Part shown: in pieces, positions 47,385 through 57,793 of the stretch
Layout: each line of letters starts with the position of its first letter
Numbering within the stretch: the first letter of the stretch is position 1
Assembly: GCA_023055425.1 (NCBI GenBank)
Contig: JALGPY010000001.1
Location: 30,059,001 to 30,123,000 of the forward strand
Length of the DNA stretch: 64,000 bases
Reading direction: 5' to 3'
Source: Linanthus parryae
Taxonomy: Eukaryota; Streptophyta; Magnoliopsida; Ericales; Polemoniaceae
Notes under the pieces: model-generated
Database searches by the model: none
What the model was told of the DNA's origin: nothing
The model's input: the letters and a program-made list of their open reading frames with translations, nothing else
Translations under genes and position numbers: made by a program

Positions 47385-48374
47385 ATGGTTGAATCCACGC
47401 CGGCCGCCCAATCGGTGAAGCCGCCGCTTTTACCCGAAGACACCATCAAGTCCTTCAATAATCTCCAGTTCAACATGCACGAACGCGACAACCGTTGCGA
47501 TGCTGAGGTCGCGGAAAGAGAACTTTGTCGTGACGCCGATTTGGCTGAACGAAAACGAAAACGCGACACGGAGATCGCTGAAATCCACGACTCATTGCGC
47601 CATTTACTGAACCGGGGACCTCCGACACCAGCCCTAGCTCAGCTGCCACCACCGGCTCGTGCCATTACTGCCACGACCAGGAAACCAGTGTGGCAGCCAC
47701 AGCCTTCGCATTCTACGACGGCTGCTCTGTAGACTCCACGCCACGGCTACGGATCGACTCCCCTCGTTTCAAGAGGGAGGATACTGTAGGTTGGATTTTC
47801 AAGATACAAGAGTTTTTCGATCATTACCGTACGGTGGACACTGAATGCCTCGAAACAGTTGCTATGCTCATCGACAATCAGACATCTGAGTGGTTCCGAC
47901 ATTACGTTTCCGACGACAAAACAAAATTTAGGGTTGCGCTCTAAACTACAACATAAAACAACCGTCATGGCCTATCAATCCGAGTTTGAGACAATGTTGA
48001 ACAAAATTTAGGGTGATGAGGAGTCTGTTTTGGTATCATTATTTTGTGCTGACTTGAAACAACCACGTAAGCGTGAGTTGAATTTGCGTAATTCTACCAC
48101 AATTATCGAGGCCTTTGCCCTTGCGCGGGAACTTTCGGCGGGACAAGAGGAGTTATCGCAGAGTTATGTGCCCAAACGTTCTTGGTCGTCAGCCACCAAC
48201 CGCACCCCTGTCGCACTGCTACAGCCGCCAGCTGCTTCGGATGCGCCTTCCACGGGTTCGGCTGTGTCTATGCCTCCCAAGCGTCTCACGCCGGAGGAAC
48301 ATGAGGAACGAACTCGCCAGGGTCTTTGTTTTAATTGTGATGAGAAATATTTTAGAGGGCACGGTTGCAAGTAA
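47385..48374 (+). pseudogene. gag: gag of element C
   Basis: The start at 47385 lies in a good context (CCGCCACCATGG). The N-terminal part is Arg/Glu-rich. A frameshift near 47700 leads to the Retrotrans_gag-like core (FKREDTVGWIFKIQEFFDHYR, about 47765-47830), followed by a TAA near 47942. The third piece, 48030-48374, carries the zinc knuckle CFNCDEKYFRGHGC near 48327-48370, typical of chromovirus Gag. At least two frame breaks are present. Confidence 0.8.
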
Positions 48375-51300
48375 AAATTTTACTTTTTAGGGGTTGATGA
48401 AGACAATGGTTACAGACGTTAGGCGAGGTCTCACATGACTATAGTAAATTGACCACGAAATTCAACTGGGAGGGGCAACAAATTATCTTGACAGGCACTG
48501 ACCATGGACCGCGTCCTATCGCATACCATGCGTTAACGGCACTTTGTCTTCCATGACCTGATATGGAATGCTTTGAGTTGTTTCCGTCCAAGCTCAGACC
48601 AATCCAGCAGCGGACTCTACTGTTGACTTTCCACCAGACCTTCCATCTAAGACTTTAATGGTCCTCTGTCAGCATCAGTCGATTTTCTCTTTAGCCACAG
48701 AGTTGCCGCCGTCTCGCCTATGGGATCATCGGATTCATTTGTCACCTGGTACCAAACCGGTGAATGTGCGGCCTTACAGCTACCCTTTGAGAAGGCAAAA
48801 TTGAGAAACAGGTTCGTGAGATGCTTGATCGGGGCATTATTCAGCCTAGTTCCAGCGCTTTCTCGTCTCCAACACTATTGGTTCACAAGAAAGATGGTAC
48901 GTATCGATTATGTGGTGACTATCCGGCCCTTAATGCGTCAGCTGTTCCCGATCATATTCCCATACCGACGAGCGATGAGTTGTTTCATGAGCTAGGGGCA
49001 GCCCGCTATTTCACAAAACTCGATTTGCGTTCTTGGTATCACCAGATTCTGATGCATGTTGAGGATATTCACAAAATGACTTTCCAGACACAGGATTGTG
49101 TCACTCTGAGTTCTTGGTTATGCCGTTTGGCCTCACCAATGATCCCTCTACATTTCAGGCCGCTATGAATTGGGTGTTTCGTCCATTGCTTCGTTCATGT
49201 GTCATCGTCTTCATCGATGATATTTTGATTTACAGCACTACGTTGGAGCTCCATGCGCAACATTTGCATCAGGTACTTGCTTTGCTGTCTGATCATCATT
49301 TTTTTGTTAAATTGTCCAAGTGCACTTTCAGCAGGACCAGTGATCGAGTACTTTGGGCATATTATCACCGATAGTCAGGTCCGCGCGGATTTACAGAAGA
49401 TTCAGGCCATGGTTGCTTGGCCGGTCCCTACGTCTGTCAAGCAACTTAGTGGAATCTTGGAGTTGATAGGGTATTACCGCCGTTTTATTCAGGATTACGC
49501 CACCATTGCCGCCCCCTTGACTGATCTTCTGAAGAAATATGATTTTGCGTGGTCCTATGATGCTGACTCGAGTTTCACTGCTTTGAAGACCGCCATGTCG
49601 CCCACTCCTGTGTTGCGTTTGCCCGATTTTTCGGAACATTTGTTCTTGAGACCGATGCCTAGGCTACTGGTGTTGGTGCCGTTCTTCTTCAACAGGGGCA
49701 TCCTCTGGCTTTTTTGAGCAAGAATTTAGGCCCTCGTCTACGCGCTGCTTCTACTTATCATAAGGAACTATATGTTTTGGTTGAGGTTGTTCAAATGTGG
49801 CGACAATATTTGTTGGGACGCGAGTTTCTTATTCGTAGCGATCAGCACAGTCTAAAGGAGTTATTGTCTCAGGTCATTCAGACACTGAATTAGCAGTTTT
49901 ATGTTCACAAATTTATGGGGTTTCAGTTTCATATCGAGTACAAGTCAAGGACGGCGAATCGGGTTGCAGACGCACTGTCGTGCAGGGATAGCACTGAGGA
50001 AGAGGATTCGGCCAGCTTGTTGGTGTCGGCTATCCGGCCTTTGCTGACGGTTTTGGAGGTGATTCGGCGAGAGACTACCCTTTCGTCCGATTTACAGGCA
50101 TTGATACGGCGTTATAGTCTGACGCTAAACCTCCTCACTTTACCTTTGTTGATGGCATTCAGTACTATAAAACTCGTATCTGCTTTGGGCGTGAGTCTTC
50201 GGTTAAAGATACGTTGCCCCAGGAGTTTCGTAGTTCGCCCACTGCTGGTCATCCTGGCATTGATCGTACGTTTCGCCGGTTGGCTTCAGTATTTTATTGG
50301 CCTGAGATGCGTGTAGATGTCCGAAAATTTGTGCATGCTTGTGTGGTTTGCCAGACCACAAAGTACGACTCCAAAGCCTGGGGGTTTGTTGTAGCCACTA
50401 CCGATTCCTGATCGGGTTTCGGCAGCTGCGTCTTTGGATATTGTCACCGGTTTGCCCACATCACAGGGTTCCACGACAGTGATGGTGGTGGTGGATCACT
50501 TATCCAAATATGTTCACTTTGGGGCATTGCATACGGACTTTGATGTTCCACGCGTGGCATGGTTATTTGTGGATATCGTTGTTAAGCATCATGGGTTTCC
50601 GGAATCCTTGGTGTCTGATCGCGACCCCGTTTTTATGAGTGCTCTTTGTCAGAAATTGTTGAAGCTCAGTGGCACGACACTGAAATTCAGTACAACATAT
50701 CACCCACATACACATGGTCAGACAGAGGTTATGAATCGTGGGCTAGAACAATATTTACATGCTTTTTGCCTTCCGAACGGCCTAACCGTTGGGTTTCTTT
50801 TCTGCCATGGGGTGAGTTGGCAATGAATTGCAACCATCACAAGGGTATTAATATGTCTCCGTTTCGTGCTTCATATGGACGAGATCCACCTTCTTTGTTC
50901 TCTTCTGTTCCGGTTGCAGGTAAGCCGCCATATGTCGATGAATTATTGTTGGAACGTATTGAGTTTTTGCAGGATTTGAGGGCGCATCTTGCCAAGATGC
51001 AGCATCGTATGCGTAACCAGGCTAACAAACATCTTCGTGACGTTGTCTTTCACGTGGGAGATATCGTGCTACTTCGTCCCCAGCCCTATCGTCAGCGTTC
51101 TTTGGCTAAGCCTCTTTCCGCAAAGTTCGCTAGACGGTTTTATGGTCCTTTCCCATTGCTTGAACAGATTGGAGAGGTTGCTTATCGCCTCCAACTGCCG
51201 GACGGTTGTCGTTTGCATGATGCGTTCCATGTGTATCTGTTACCGCCTTTTTGTACAGTCTGGTGTTGGCATAGCTTTATCTACGTTGCCAACCGAGTTC

Positions 51301-51650
51301 TTCAAGGGTCGACCGTTATCTGCTCCTATTGCAGCTACTCGTCCATGGACAGTGTTTGTCTCGGGAACGACCCAATGTTAGTGGTTGGTTTTATGGTCTG
51401 ACAGTGCTTCTCCCACTTGGGAACCTGCTGATGAGCTTCAGTCCGCCTTTCCTGATTTACAGCTTGAGGAAAAGCAGATTTCCGTGGATGGGAGAGTTGA
51501 TACGAGTATTGGACCACGGGCTACGGAGGAGGGTGTCTTGACGGACAAGTCAGCTTCTGCGAGGGAGCAGACCGTTGACGAGCAAAGAGAACGTGGTGCC
51601 GCCTACATATTTGCAGGATTATGTACAACCCAAGAAGAGACGCCAGTTAA
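48375..51650 (+). pseudogene. pol: pol of element C: degraded protease, RT, RNase H, integrase, chromodomain-like tail
   Basis: Protease is barely recognisable (48375-48560). RT is present from about 48821 (LDRGIIQPSSSAFSSPTLLV) through YFTKLDLRSWYHQI, VMPFGLTNDPSTFQ near 49117 and FIDDILIYS near 49212. RNase H pieces run to about 49990 (HIEYKSRTANRVADALSCR). Integrase has a zinc region (TAGHPGIDRTFRRLA, CVVCQ) near 50240-50360, then LDIVTGLP, SDRDPVFMS and TYHPHTHGQTEVMNR. The tail near 51385-51480 has LVLWSDSASPTWEPADELQSAFPDLQLEEK, the chromodomain-type end of this group. Several frameshifts and stops break it. Confidence 0.85.
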
Positions 51651-51652
51651 TT

Positions 51653-51932
51653 TTCTTACATTATTTTGTAGTATTTTTTTCGACAATTGTGACCTATTGC
51701 GTAGTATTTGTTTTGGTGAGAGTCGTAGTGATGTTAGCTACTCCCGGAATGTTCTAAACGATTCTTTTGCTCGGGTTAGGAATAAGTCGGACCGTTAGGG
51801 TCTAGAGTATAAAAAGGGGACTGAATTTTCTTAAAAGGTTAATGGGAATTTTTTTACCCTAACTCTCCTTATCTCTCTCCTACGCTCCTTACTGTTTTTG
51901 TGCTTGGTTGGATTGTTTCCCACTTACCCTAG
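51653..51932 (+). repeat. 3' LTR of element C (about 280 bp)
   Basis: Matches the interrupted LTR at 13411-13453 plus 47068-47317. The TATA box GAGTATAAAAAGG lies at about 51806-51818. Ends are placed by alignment and are uncertain by a few bases. Confidence 0.75.
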
Positions 51933-52411
51933 CAGTTTAGACCCGCAATCGACGACCAACTTGTTCCTTGATGCAGCTTGCATCGGAAAGAAGATCATAA
52001 ACGACGAGGACTACTACATACTCAAGCTCGACACGAGCAAATCAGCGCTCGATTCGCAAAGTGGTCCGAAATACGAGATCATCCGCAACACAATTTGGGT
52101 GTATTTCAGCTAGAGGTCGGGACTTCTAGTCAAATTCGAGGACTCGAGACTACTTGCAGTGAAAAAGGACGAGGATGACGGTATCTTCTAGGAAACGAGC
52201 ACGGAGACGGTTATTGAGGATTAGAAGTATGTGGATGGCTTTAACATTGCCCATGGCGGGAAGACTTGTGTGACGGTGTACCGGTATGGAGAGAAGTCTG
52301 AGTAACCACGCTAGGGTATTTGAAGAGAAATCGAAGATTGAGGAGGTAGACTTCAATGTCTGGGGGTGTGAAAAATGATTTCTTCATGCCTCCTTCTGCT
52401 CACAAAACTTG
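51933..52411 (+). pseudogene. DUF620 family gene remnant (C-terminal part)
   Basis: This is a host-type gene relic, not a retroelement. The reading starts with SLDPQSTTNLFLDAACIGKK directly after the chromovirus LTR, then NDEDYYILKLD, GLLVKFEDSRLL, VDGFNIAHGGKTCVTVYRYGE and, after small frame changes, a C-terminal FFMPPSAHK followed by TGA at 52409-52411. These blocks in this order are characteristic of plant DUF620 proteins (function unknown). Stops at about 52111, 52189, 52222 and 52303 and at least two frameshifts show it is dead. The N-terminal part is absent here; it may have been lost or displaced to the left by element C. Confidence 0.75.
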
Positions 52412-52459
52412 AAAGGAGAAATAATTTCTTCAAAATGGGTAGGAGGTGAGTGTAAGGTG

Positions 52460-52884
52460 AGTTTGGGAATGCTTCTGCTGCCAGCATAGCTGCTTTCCGA
52501 CAACAGAAGCAGTTTTAATGTGTTTGGTAAAAATAAAAATTTCTGCTTTTCAGGACAGTTTCTGCTGTCCCAGTTTTCAGGAAGCAAGGGGGAGATGCCT
52601 TTCGAGAAAGTGCTTTTAATTAATTTATCTACAACCAAATTTAATCTTACAATTTTTTAAAATATCAGTAGTTATCTTTTCGGAAATGATACGTCATATA
52701 TTTTTGTCATTTTACCCTCTCACAGCAATTTCGCAGTTCATTTTACCAAACACAAAATTAATCAATATTCCACAACAGTTTTTACGGAATATTTACCAAA
52801 CAACATTTTATCAAGAACACACAGTAGCTTTTCCACAGTATTTGCATACACAGCTTTCTAGCACCGCCGTAGCATTTCCAAACT
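52460..52884. mobile_element. MITE-like element with terminal inverted repeats
   Basis: The left end AGTTTGGGAATGCTTCTGCT and the reverse complement of the right end, AGTTTGGAAATGCTACGGCG, match at most positions over about 20 bases. About 425 bp long, AT-rich and non-coding, with 'TTTGGTAAA'-type internal repeats near both ends. No clear target duplication could be fixed, so superfamily is open (hAT-like is one possibility). Confidence 0.55.
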
Positions 52885-53345
52885 AGCCCTAAATAGAGTA
52901 ATTATTTTAGGGTAAAAAGGTCAGATGTGTAGAGTTTTTTTTCCTTTCTTTTATTTTTCTAAGAAGTTATTGGAGTTATGTTAGAGATGTAGTGTTCCAT
53001 ACTTCATCCACTAAGGATGGTCAGATCTCTACATATTATGGTTCAATTTGGTGAGAATTGTGCTTTTTGTTTTAACTTTATTTCATGATTCATCTCAAAT
53101 CTCAAACTTCGGTGCATTGAAGAATGGACAAGAGACACTCTCAGCCCCACAAGTTTGATGCAAAGACACTTTCCCGCTGATATTTCTATTTCTTTTTCCA
53201 TTTTTTTTATTTCCGGTGATAGTAAAAAATATAGTGATATCAACCTCCAAATCTTTATTTCTCCATTCACGATAAAAAAAAAAAAATGAGATTTTAGACT
53301 CAAAGCGATCTAATCAATTCTTCACTAAACTATAAAATAACAAAT

Positions 53346-53380
53346 CTTATCTTATCTTATCTTATCTTATCTTATCTTAT
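53346..53380 (+). repeat. (CTTAT)7 microsatellite
   Basis: Seven perfect pentanucleotide units, directly followed by AATAGGTATTGCCCGTGCC and a short hairpin (GTGCC-taaa-GGCAC). Confidence 0.93.
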
Positions 53381-55343
53381 AATAGGTATTGCCCGTGCCT
53401 AAAGGCACGCCAAACAGAACCATGAGCGGAAACATATTTAGAGTTATATGTTTAGTCTAATAAAAATGATAACTGAAGTATTTGTTCGACTTTCTAGACA
53501 TACTCTATGAGACAGTAGAACATGGCGAAATTATTAGAAAACTTCGGCATAACAATTCATCCTTTTCAAATATATAGGACAAACGAAGAAGATTTATCCA
53601 ATAAAGAACAAAAGGAAATGATACATGACATAGATTATGCACCTGTTACATGACAGGAAGCTTGTTACATGTTCTTACTTCAATAAAGATTTTCTCCCAA
53701 TAGACATAGCCAGCTGGGTATACTTTCCAATGGCCTAGTCAAATTTTTCCAATTACTCTATGGAAGACAGTATCAAATTTTAAATGCAAATAGAAATCTT
53801 AAGCAAAACCTAGTCAAATTGTTATGTTCTATAGTTAAGAAGTCTGAATGTATTTAGGTCTTTCACACCACTCTGAAGAACTACTGCCAGTTGCATTTAA
53901 GAAAGATTCAAGGGGTATTAAACCTTAAAACTATGACAATGAAGCCCAAACAAAGATTGAATAGCTAAGGCTTCAGTGCTAGAAGCAGATATCCTAATTT
54001 TAAGATTCTTAGGGCTACCTGATAATAGAATGATAGTAAGAGCCTTCCTATAATTAGAGCAGCTATGATGGAGTAACTCCATTGGCAATAGCAACCCCGA
54101 ATACATGGTATTGTAAGGCCTCGTAGGGGTTTACCTACCGAAGAAATCAAGATTCAAAATCAGCAATACCCAATTTAAGCAATACCTGCCAGCAAAGTTA
54201 CTGCCCATGAACTATCGGAATAACCTAGCCCTAACCCATGTAAACTCATACCGCTCTATCTTACAGACCAAATCTGCTTAGAAACAATCTACCTTAAATC
54301 TGGGGAAGAACTCGTGACATGATTACTCGATGAAGCTTATATATCGTCTAATCGTTAAACAACTTCTAGAATGGCTGTTTGGTTTTTCTAGTTGCGCTAA
54401 TGACATTTTCGTTCCTTCACCCCACAATCGTAGAAGTTCTATTTTTATTTCAGTTTATATAGCATGCGAATTTGCTCCTTAAGAGGTCTGATTGAGTAAA
54501 ACATATAAATATTAGGCTGCTGGTGGACCAGGAACCGAACAACTCGCCATCATATGCACATAAATGATATTGTATTCAGAGTATGGCCTTTGATTTCTGA
54601 ATTTTGCAGTAAACTTCAATACTCCACAAACTTTAACCTTCAGATCATCCTAATACAAGACAGACTTTATTTGGGGCATGATTAAGAAAAAAGGCAATAC
54701 ATCCTATTTTTGGCACACTTAAATTATAGTGTAAAAAAAACATGTAAATATGATACCCTAGAAGACGGAACCCATCTCCCTTCAACTGACTTTGCGGCCT
54801 CAAGTCAGACTGTTCTTTATTTCGGGTAGATTGGTTTGAAGCTATTCTCTTTGGCTGAGATGAGAAAAATGGAGGAACAATGAAATACACAACAAAGGGT
54901 ATAATTAAGAGGGATATGAAGATAAAGGAACTAAGAGAGTAGTGTACTTAATTTAGTCAATTTATTGAATGGTGGTAAACATGGTTAATGTCAGTCCAAA
55001 GATGGAACTTTCGACTCAGCGAGAGGAGCTCATCCTGTGTTTGAGCAAAAGCAAGTAAAAAAATAAGTTAAGAATGCATACTATGTACGGAGAAGAGTCT
55101 TCCCTTAGGTATGTGCAAATTATTGCAAATTACTGCATTTCGATAATAACTTGGAACAAATGATTTTTCTTACAGCAGGAAGATAGGGGCATAAGATGTG
55201 GGAAGCCTTGCAACTAATTAAAAGAAAACGGAAACATGTAGATTCAACGGGATCAAGACACAAACAAAATTAGGAGGCGGAGGTACTGTTTGCAAGTGCT
55301 TCAGACCATTCGCTATGTCCGTGGATCAAACAAAAAGGAAGGA
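53381..55343. other. AT-rich region without recognised genes
   Basis: Only short open frames without recognisable domains are seen on either strand, the longest being about 60-80 codons. No LTR, tRNA or rRNA is recognised. It may be host intergenic sequence. Confidence 0.5.
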
Positions 55344-55413
55344 TGCATTTTGGCATGAAGTTTCAGGTTGAGGTAAACCTGAACATGAACCTGAAACTAC
55401 ATGCCAAAATGCA
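55344..55413. repeat. Near-perfect 26-bp inverted repeat (hairpin)
   Basis: The arm 55344-55369 (starts TGCATTTTGGCATG) and arm 55388-55413 (ends CATGCCAAAATGCA) are complementary with one mismatch and an 18-base loop. Confidence 0.9.
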
Positions 55414-55424
55414 CTTTCCTAAAT

Positions 55425-55990
55425 GAAACAGGTAAAAGTAGATGGAGCGTACCAGAATGAAAGATATTTTAGACTTTTGAGTTCAATTTTCGAGAAAAAT
55501 CATTTGAAACTGATTTGAGCATGGAGGTAGCATTAAAATGGCGATTTTGATGAAAACCCCAATTTGTTTTAGCCAATTACAACTTACAAAAGTCGGCATC
55601 ACGATTCTGTGATTATTCAACCAGAAAGCACATGCCAAATCCTAAATGGAGCAGGTATAAGTGGATGGACCTTACCAGAATGAAAGATCTTTTAGATTGG
55701 GAACAGAGGTAGCATCAGAATAGCGAATTTTATGAAAACCACAATTTTGATTTAGCCAATTACATATTACAGAAGAGGGTATCACGATTAAGTGATTATT
55801 CAACCTGAAATACATCATTTCTCTCCTAAATGTAGCAGGCATAAGTAGATGGAGTGTACCAGAATGAAAGATTTTTGAGATTGAGCACAGAGGTAGCATG
55901 AAAATAACGACTTTGATGAAAAAGACCCAAATTTTTATTTAGCCAACTACAACTTACAGAATTGGGCATCACGATTCAGTGATTATTCAG
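55425..55990 (+). repeat. Three diverged tandem copies of a roughly 185-220 bp unit
   Basis: Each copy contains TACCAGAATGAAAGAT (starts near 55450, 55673 and 55857), then AGGTAGCAT, ATTTAGCCAA-type text and ends with CACGATT..GTGATTATTCA(A/G)CC. Spacing is about 223 then 184 bases. The unit is non-coding on both strands as far as can be seen. Confidence 0.85.
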
Positions 55991-56705
55991 CCAAACTAAA
56001 GGAATCGGAGGGAAAAGAAACTCACACCCAAAGCCGATTTCAACCATGAGAAGACAATTGCCACTTGAGAGCCATCTAAACCATGGTTTAACCAAAAGAA
56101 TGAAAGAAGAAGAACGATGATGAAACAAACCTGAAGTGCAAACCGTGATTACACAGCGATGTCTACAATGTGACGGGAGAAGGAGCAGAGGAGACTGAGG
56201 ATTAGGGCAGACGGCGACTGCGAAATCGTCGAAATCAAATGTCGTGATCTCTGATTTGTACGTTCTTCTTTTTGAAAACCCTTCTCCCTCGTCCTCTACA
56301 GTGGTGGTAGTGGTGGTGGAATCGTTGTTGATATTGAGAAGTCTGTGTTGTTCTCTTCTACCTACTCTCGTGGATCGGCGGCGATGGAGGTACAATTCTT
56401 TTTCTTTCTACATATTGCAACTCTTTTCGATTGTTCAATATGTCTCATTCGTTTTGTTCAATGGAATTGAGGTTTGAGTGTTGATTTGTTTTCAATGAAA
56501 CCCTAAGAATGGTGTTTGCCTTGATTATGAAAGTTAAACCTCACGAATGGTGTTGATTGATCCTTTTCTTACTATTTCATCGAAGACTATTAATGAATCA
56601 ACCAAGGATTGATGATTTTGTGGAGTATATGATTTCATAAAATTTGATCCATGTGTTCAATGTGCATATTAGGGTTCAATGAAAATAGTAACAGAACAAT
56701 TTGAC
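55991..56705. other. Possible gene 5' region, unresolved
   Basis: A minus-strand open frame (55976-56395, 139 codons) and plus-strand GC-richer text (56150-56400) resemble an untranslated leader, with donor-like CAG/GTTTGT on the minus strand near 56130 and ATGGAG/GTACAA on the plus strand near 56384. No domain is recognised, so no gene is called. Confidence 0.3.
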
Positions 56706-57030
56706 TAATGCCGAGAAACATTAAAATTGACAGTTTAGATTCAAAGCTTGATTTGTCTCTAACCGTTCATCGAAATTTGTTAAAAATTTAGAATGAACAA
56801 TCATCTAAGCGTATATAACAGCCCACAAAAGCAGTTTTGAAAAATAATGAATGGGGTCCGACTTATCGTAAAAAACGTTGGACTGAAATTGCTGAGAACC
56901 GTTAAAATTTGACAGTTTAGATCCAAACCTTGATTTCTCTCAAACCGTTCATCGAAATACGATGAAAATTGGTATGAACAATCATCTAAGGGTATATAAC
57001 GTCCCTCAAAAACAGTTTTGAATACACACT
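56706..57030 (+). repeat. Two tandem copies of a roughly 180-bp unit
   Basis: Segments starting near 56710 and 56891 share GAGAAAC/GAGAACC, TTGACAGTTTAGAT, AACCGTTCATCGAAAT, GAACAATCATCTAAG and GTATATAAC, then end near AACAGTTTTGAA. They are diverged but clearly related. Confidence 0.8.
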
Positions 57031-57242
57031 ATTTTACTCCATGATCTTTTTGTATATTTAATTTTGTATACATCTATTTTTTATTTTGAGAAGAATATGA
57101 ACTTGTTTAGGGTCCTACTATATGCAAAAATTGATATGAAAAGATGCATTGACTATATCAAAGAGACTAAAAAAAAGATATGTGTAAATTGTTAAGTGGT
57201 AATAATTTCAGTATATAATATTTGAAGTACAACAATTACTAA

Positions 57243-57330
57243 ATATCATTCTTTGGTCTAGTGGTAACTATCCGTATCATTGTTGTGCGAGGTGGCAGGA
57301 GTTCGAACCACCTAGAAGACAATATGTTTC
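57243..57330 (+). mobile_element. tRNA-derived SINE head (RNA polymerase III A and B boxes)
   Basis: TGGTCTAGTGG at 57254-57264 fits an A box and GAGTTCGAACC at 57299-57309 fits a B box, with 45 bases between their starts. The sequence does not fold as a full tRNA (acceptor and T stems mismatch), so a SINE head is more likely. The 3' end is not defined; a duplicated AATAATATTTAAAGATATTT lies at about 57330 and 57373. Confidence 0.5.
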
Positions 57331-57393
57331 AATAATATTTAAAGATATTTGAATTGAATGACAGTATCTTTTAATAATATTTAAAGATATTTC

Positions 57394-57763
57394 TGTGAGA
57401 AGAGAAGCCCAATGACTATTGCTAAACTACCTTGGGTCATCTCAGCCCACTGCTAGCTCAAGCCAAAATCAACCGAAGGACCAAAGTGAAAGCCCAAGCA
57501 AACCTGCAAGGGCATCATCGCAAACAAGAGGACCTTGCTGCAAATAATAACGGAACACTTCCTATTACCAGAAGATATGTTTGACCAAATCAATGGTCAT
57601 TAATAGTGATTATCCTTTGTCTATTATTTATACACTGTAACTCTCCGGGTTTCAATACACAGAAGATTGATTCTTCTTCTTCTCGACTCTTCTCTGCCTT
57701 CTGTGTACAATCCTCTCTGTTCCTCTCTGTTATGGGTTTCAACCCAATTCGTTAAACTTTTCA
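57394..57763 (+). repeat. 5' LTR of element G (about 370 bp)
   Basis: It starts TGTGAGAAGAGAAGCCCAAT and ends CTTTTCA, immediately before the primer site. TATTTATACA near 57625-57634 is a TATA-like box. The start is inferred without its 3' partner. Confidence 0.75.
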
Positions 57764-57775
57764 TGGTATCAGAGC
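57764..57775 (+). promoter_or_regulatory. Primer binding site of element G (initiator Met tRNA)
   Basis: An exact TGGTATCAGAGC lies directly after the LTR end CA, 18 bases before the gag ATG. Confidence 0.93.
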
Positions 57776-57793
57776 TGCCGCTTAACAGCTCCG

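Larger units (their letters stand above)
13411..51932 (+). mobile_element. Element C: chromovirus-like Ty3/gypsy retrotransposon, host of the nest
   Basis: Excluding the inserted element D (13454-47062), it has an LTR (13411-13453 plus 47068-47317), a gag and pol pseudogene (47385-51650) and a second LTR (51653-51932). Domain order gag-PR-RT-RH-IN, plus a C-terminal chromodomain-like segment, identifies a chromovirus; the short LTRs (under 300 bp) and the zinc-knuckle type suggest Reina-like affinity, which is an inference. It is the oldest and most decayed member of the nest. Confidence 0.75.

Noticed and set aside
47354..47652. Minus-strand frames in the gag region of C
   Set aside because: They mirror the plus-strand gag frame, which has a recognisable knuckle and RT downstream.
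53918..54150. Minus-strand frames resembling an RNase H fragment (STEALAIQSL)
   Set aside because: The resemblance is confined to a few residues and lacks the acidic active-site pattern.
55976..56395. A minus-strand 139-codon frame as a gene
   Set aside because: Low-complexity Thr/Ser/Leu-rich translation without domain; only possible splice-like sites support it.
57247..57320. A tRNA gene
   Set aside because: A and B boxes are present but the acceptor and T stems do not pair properly, so a SINE head is more likely.
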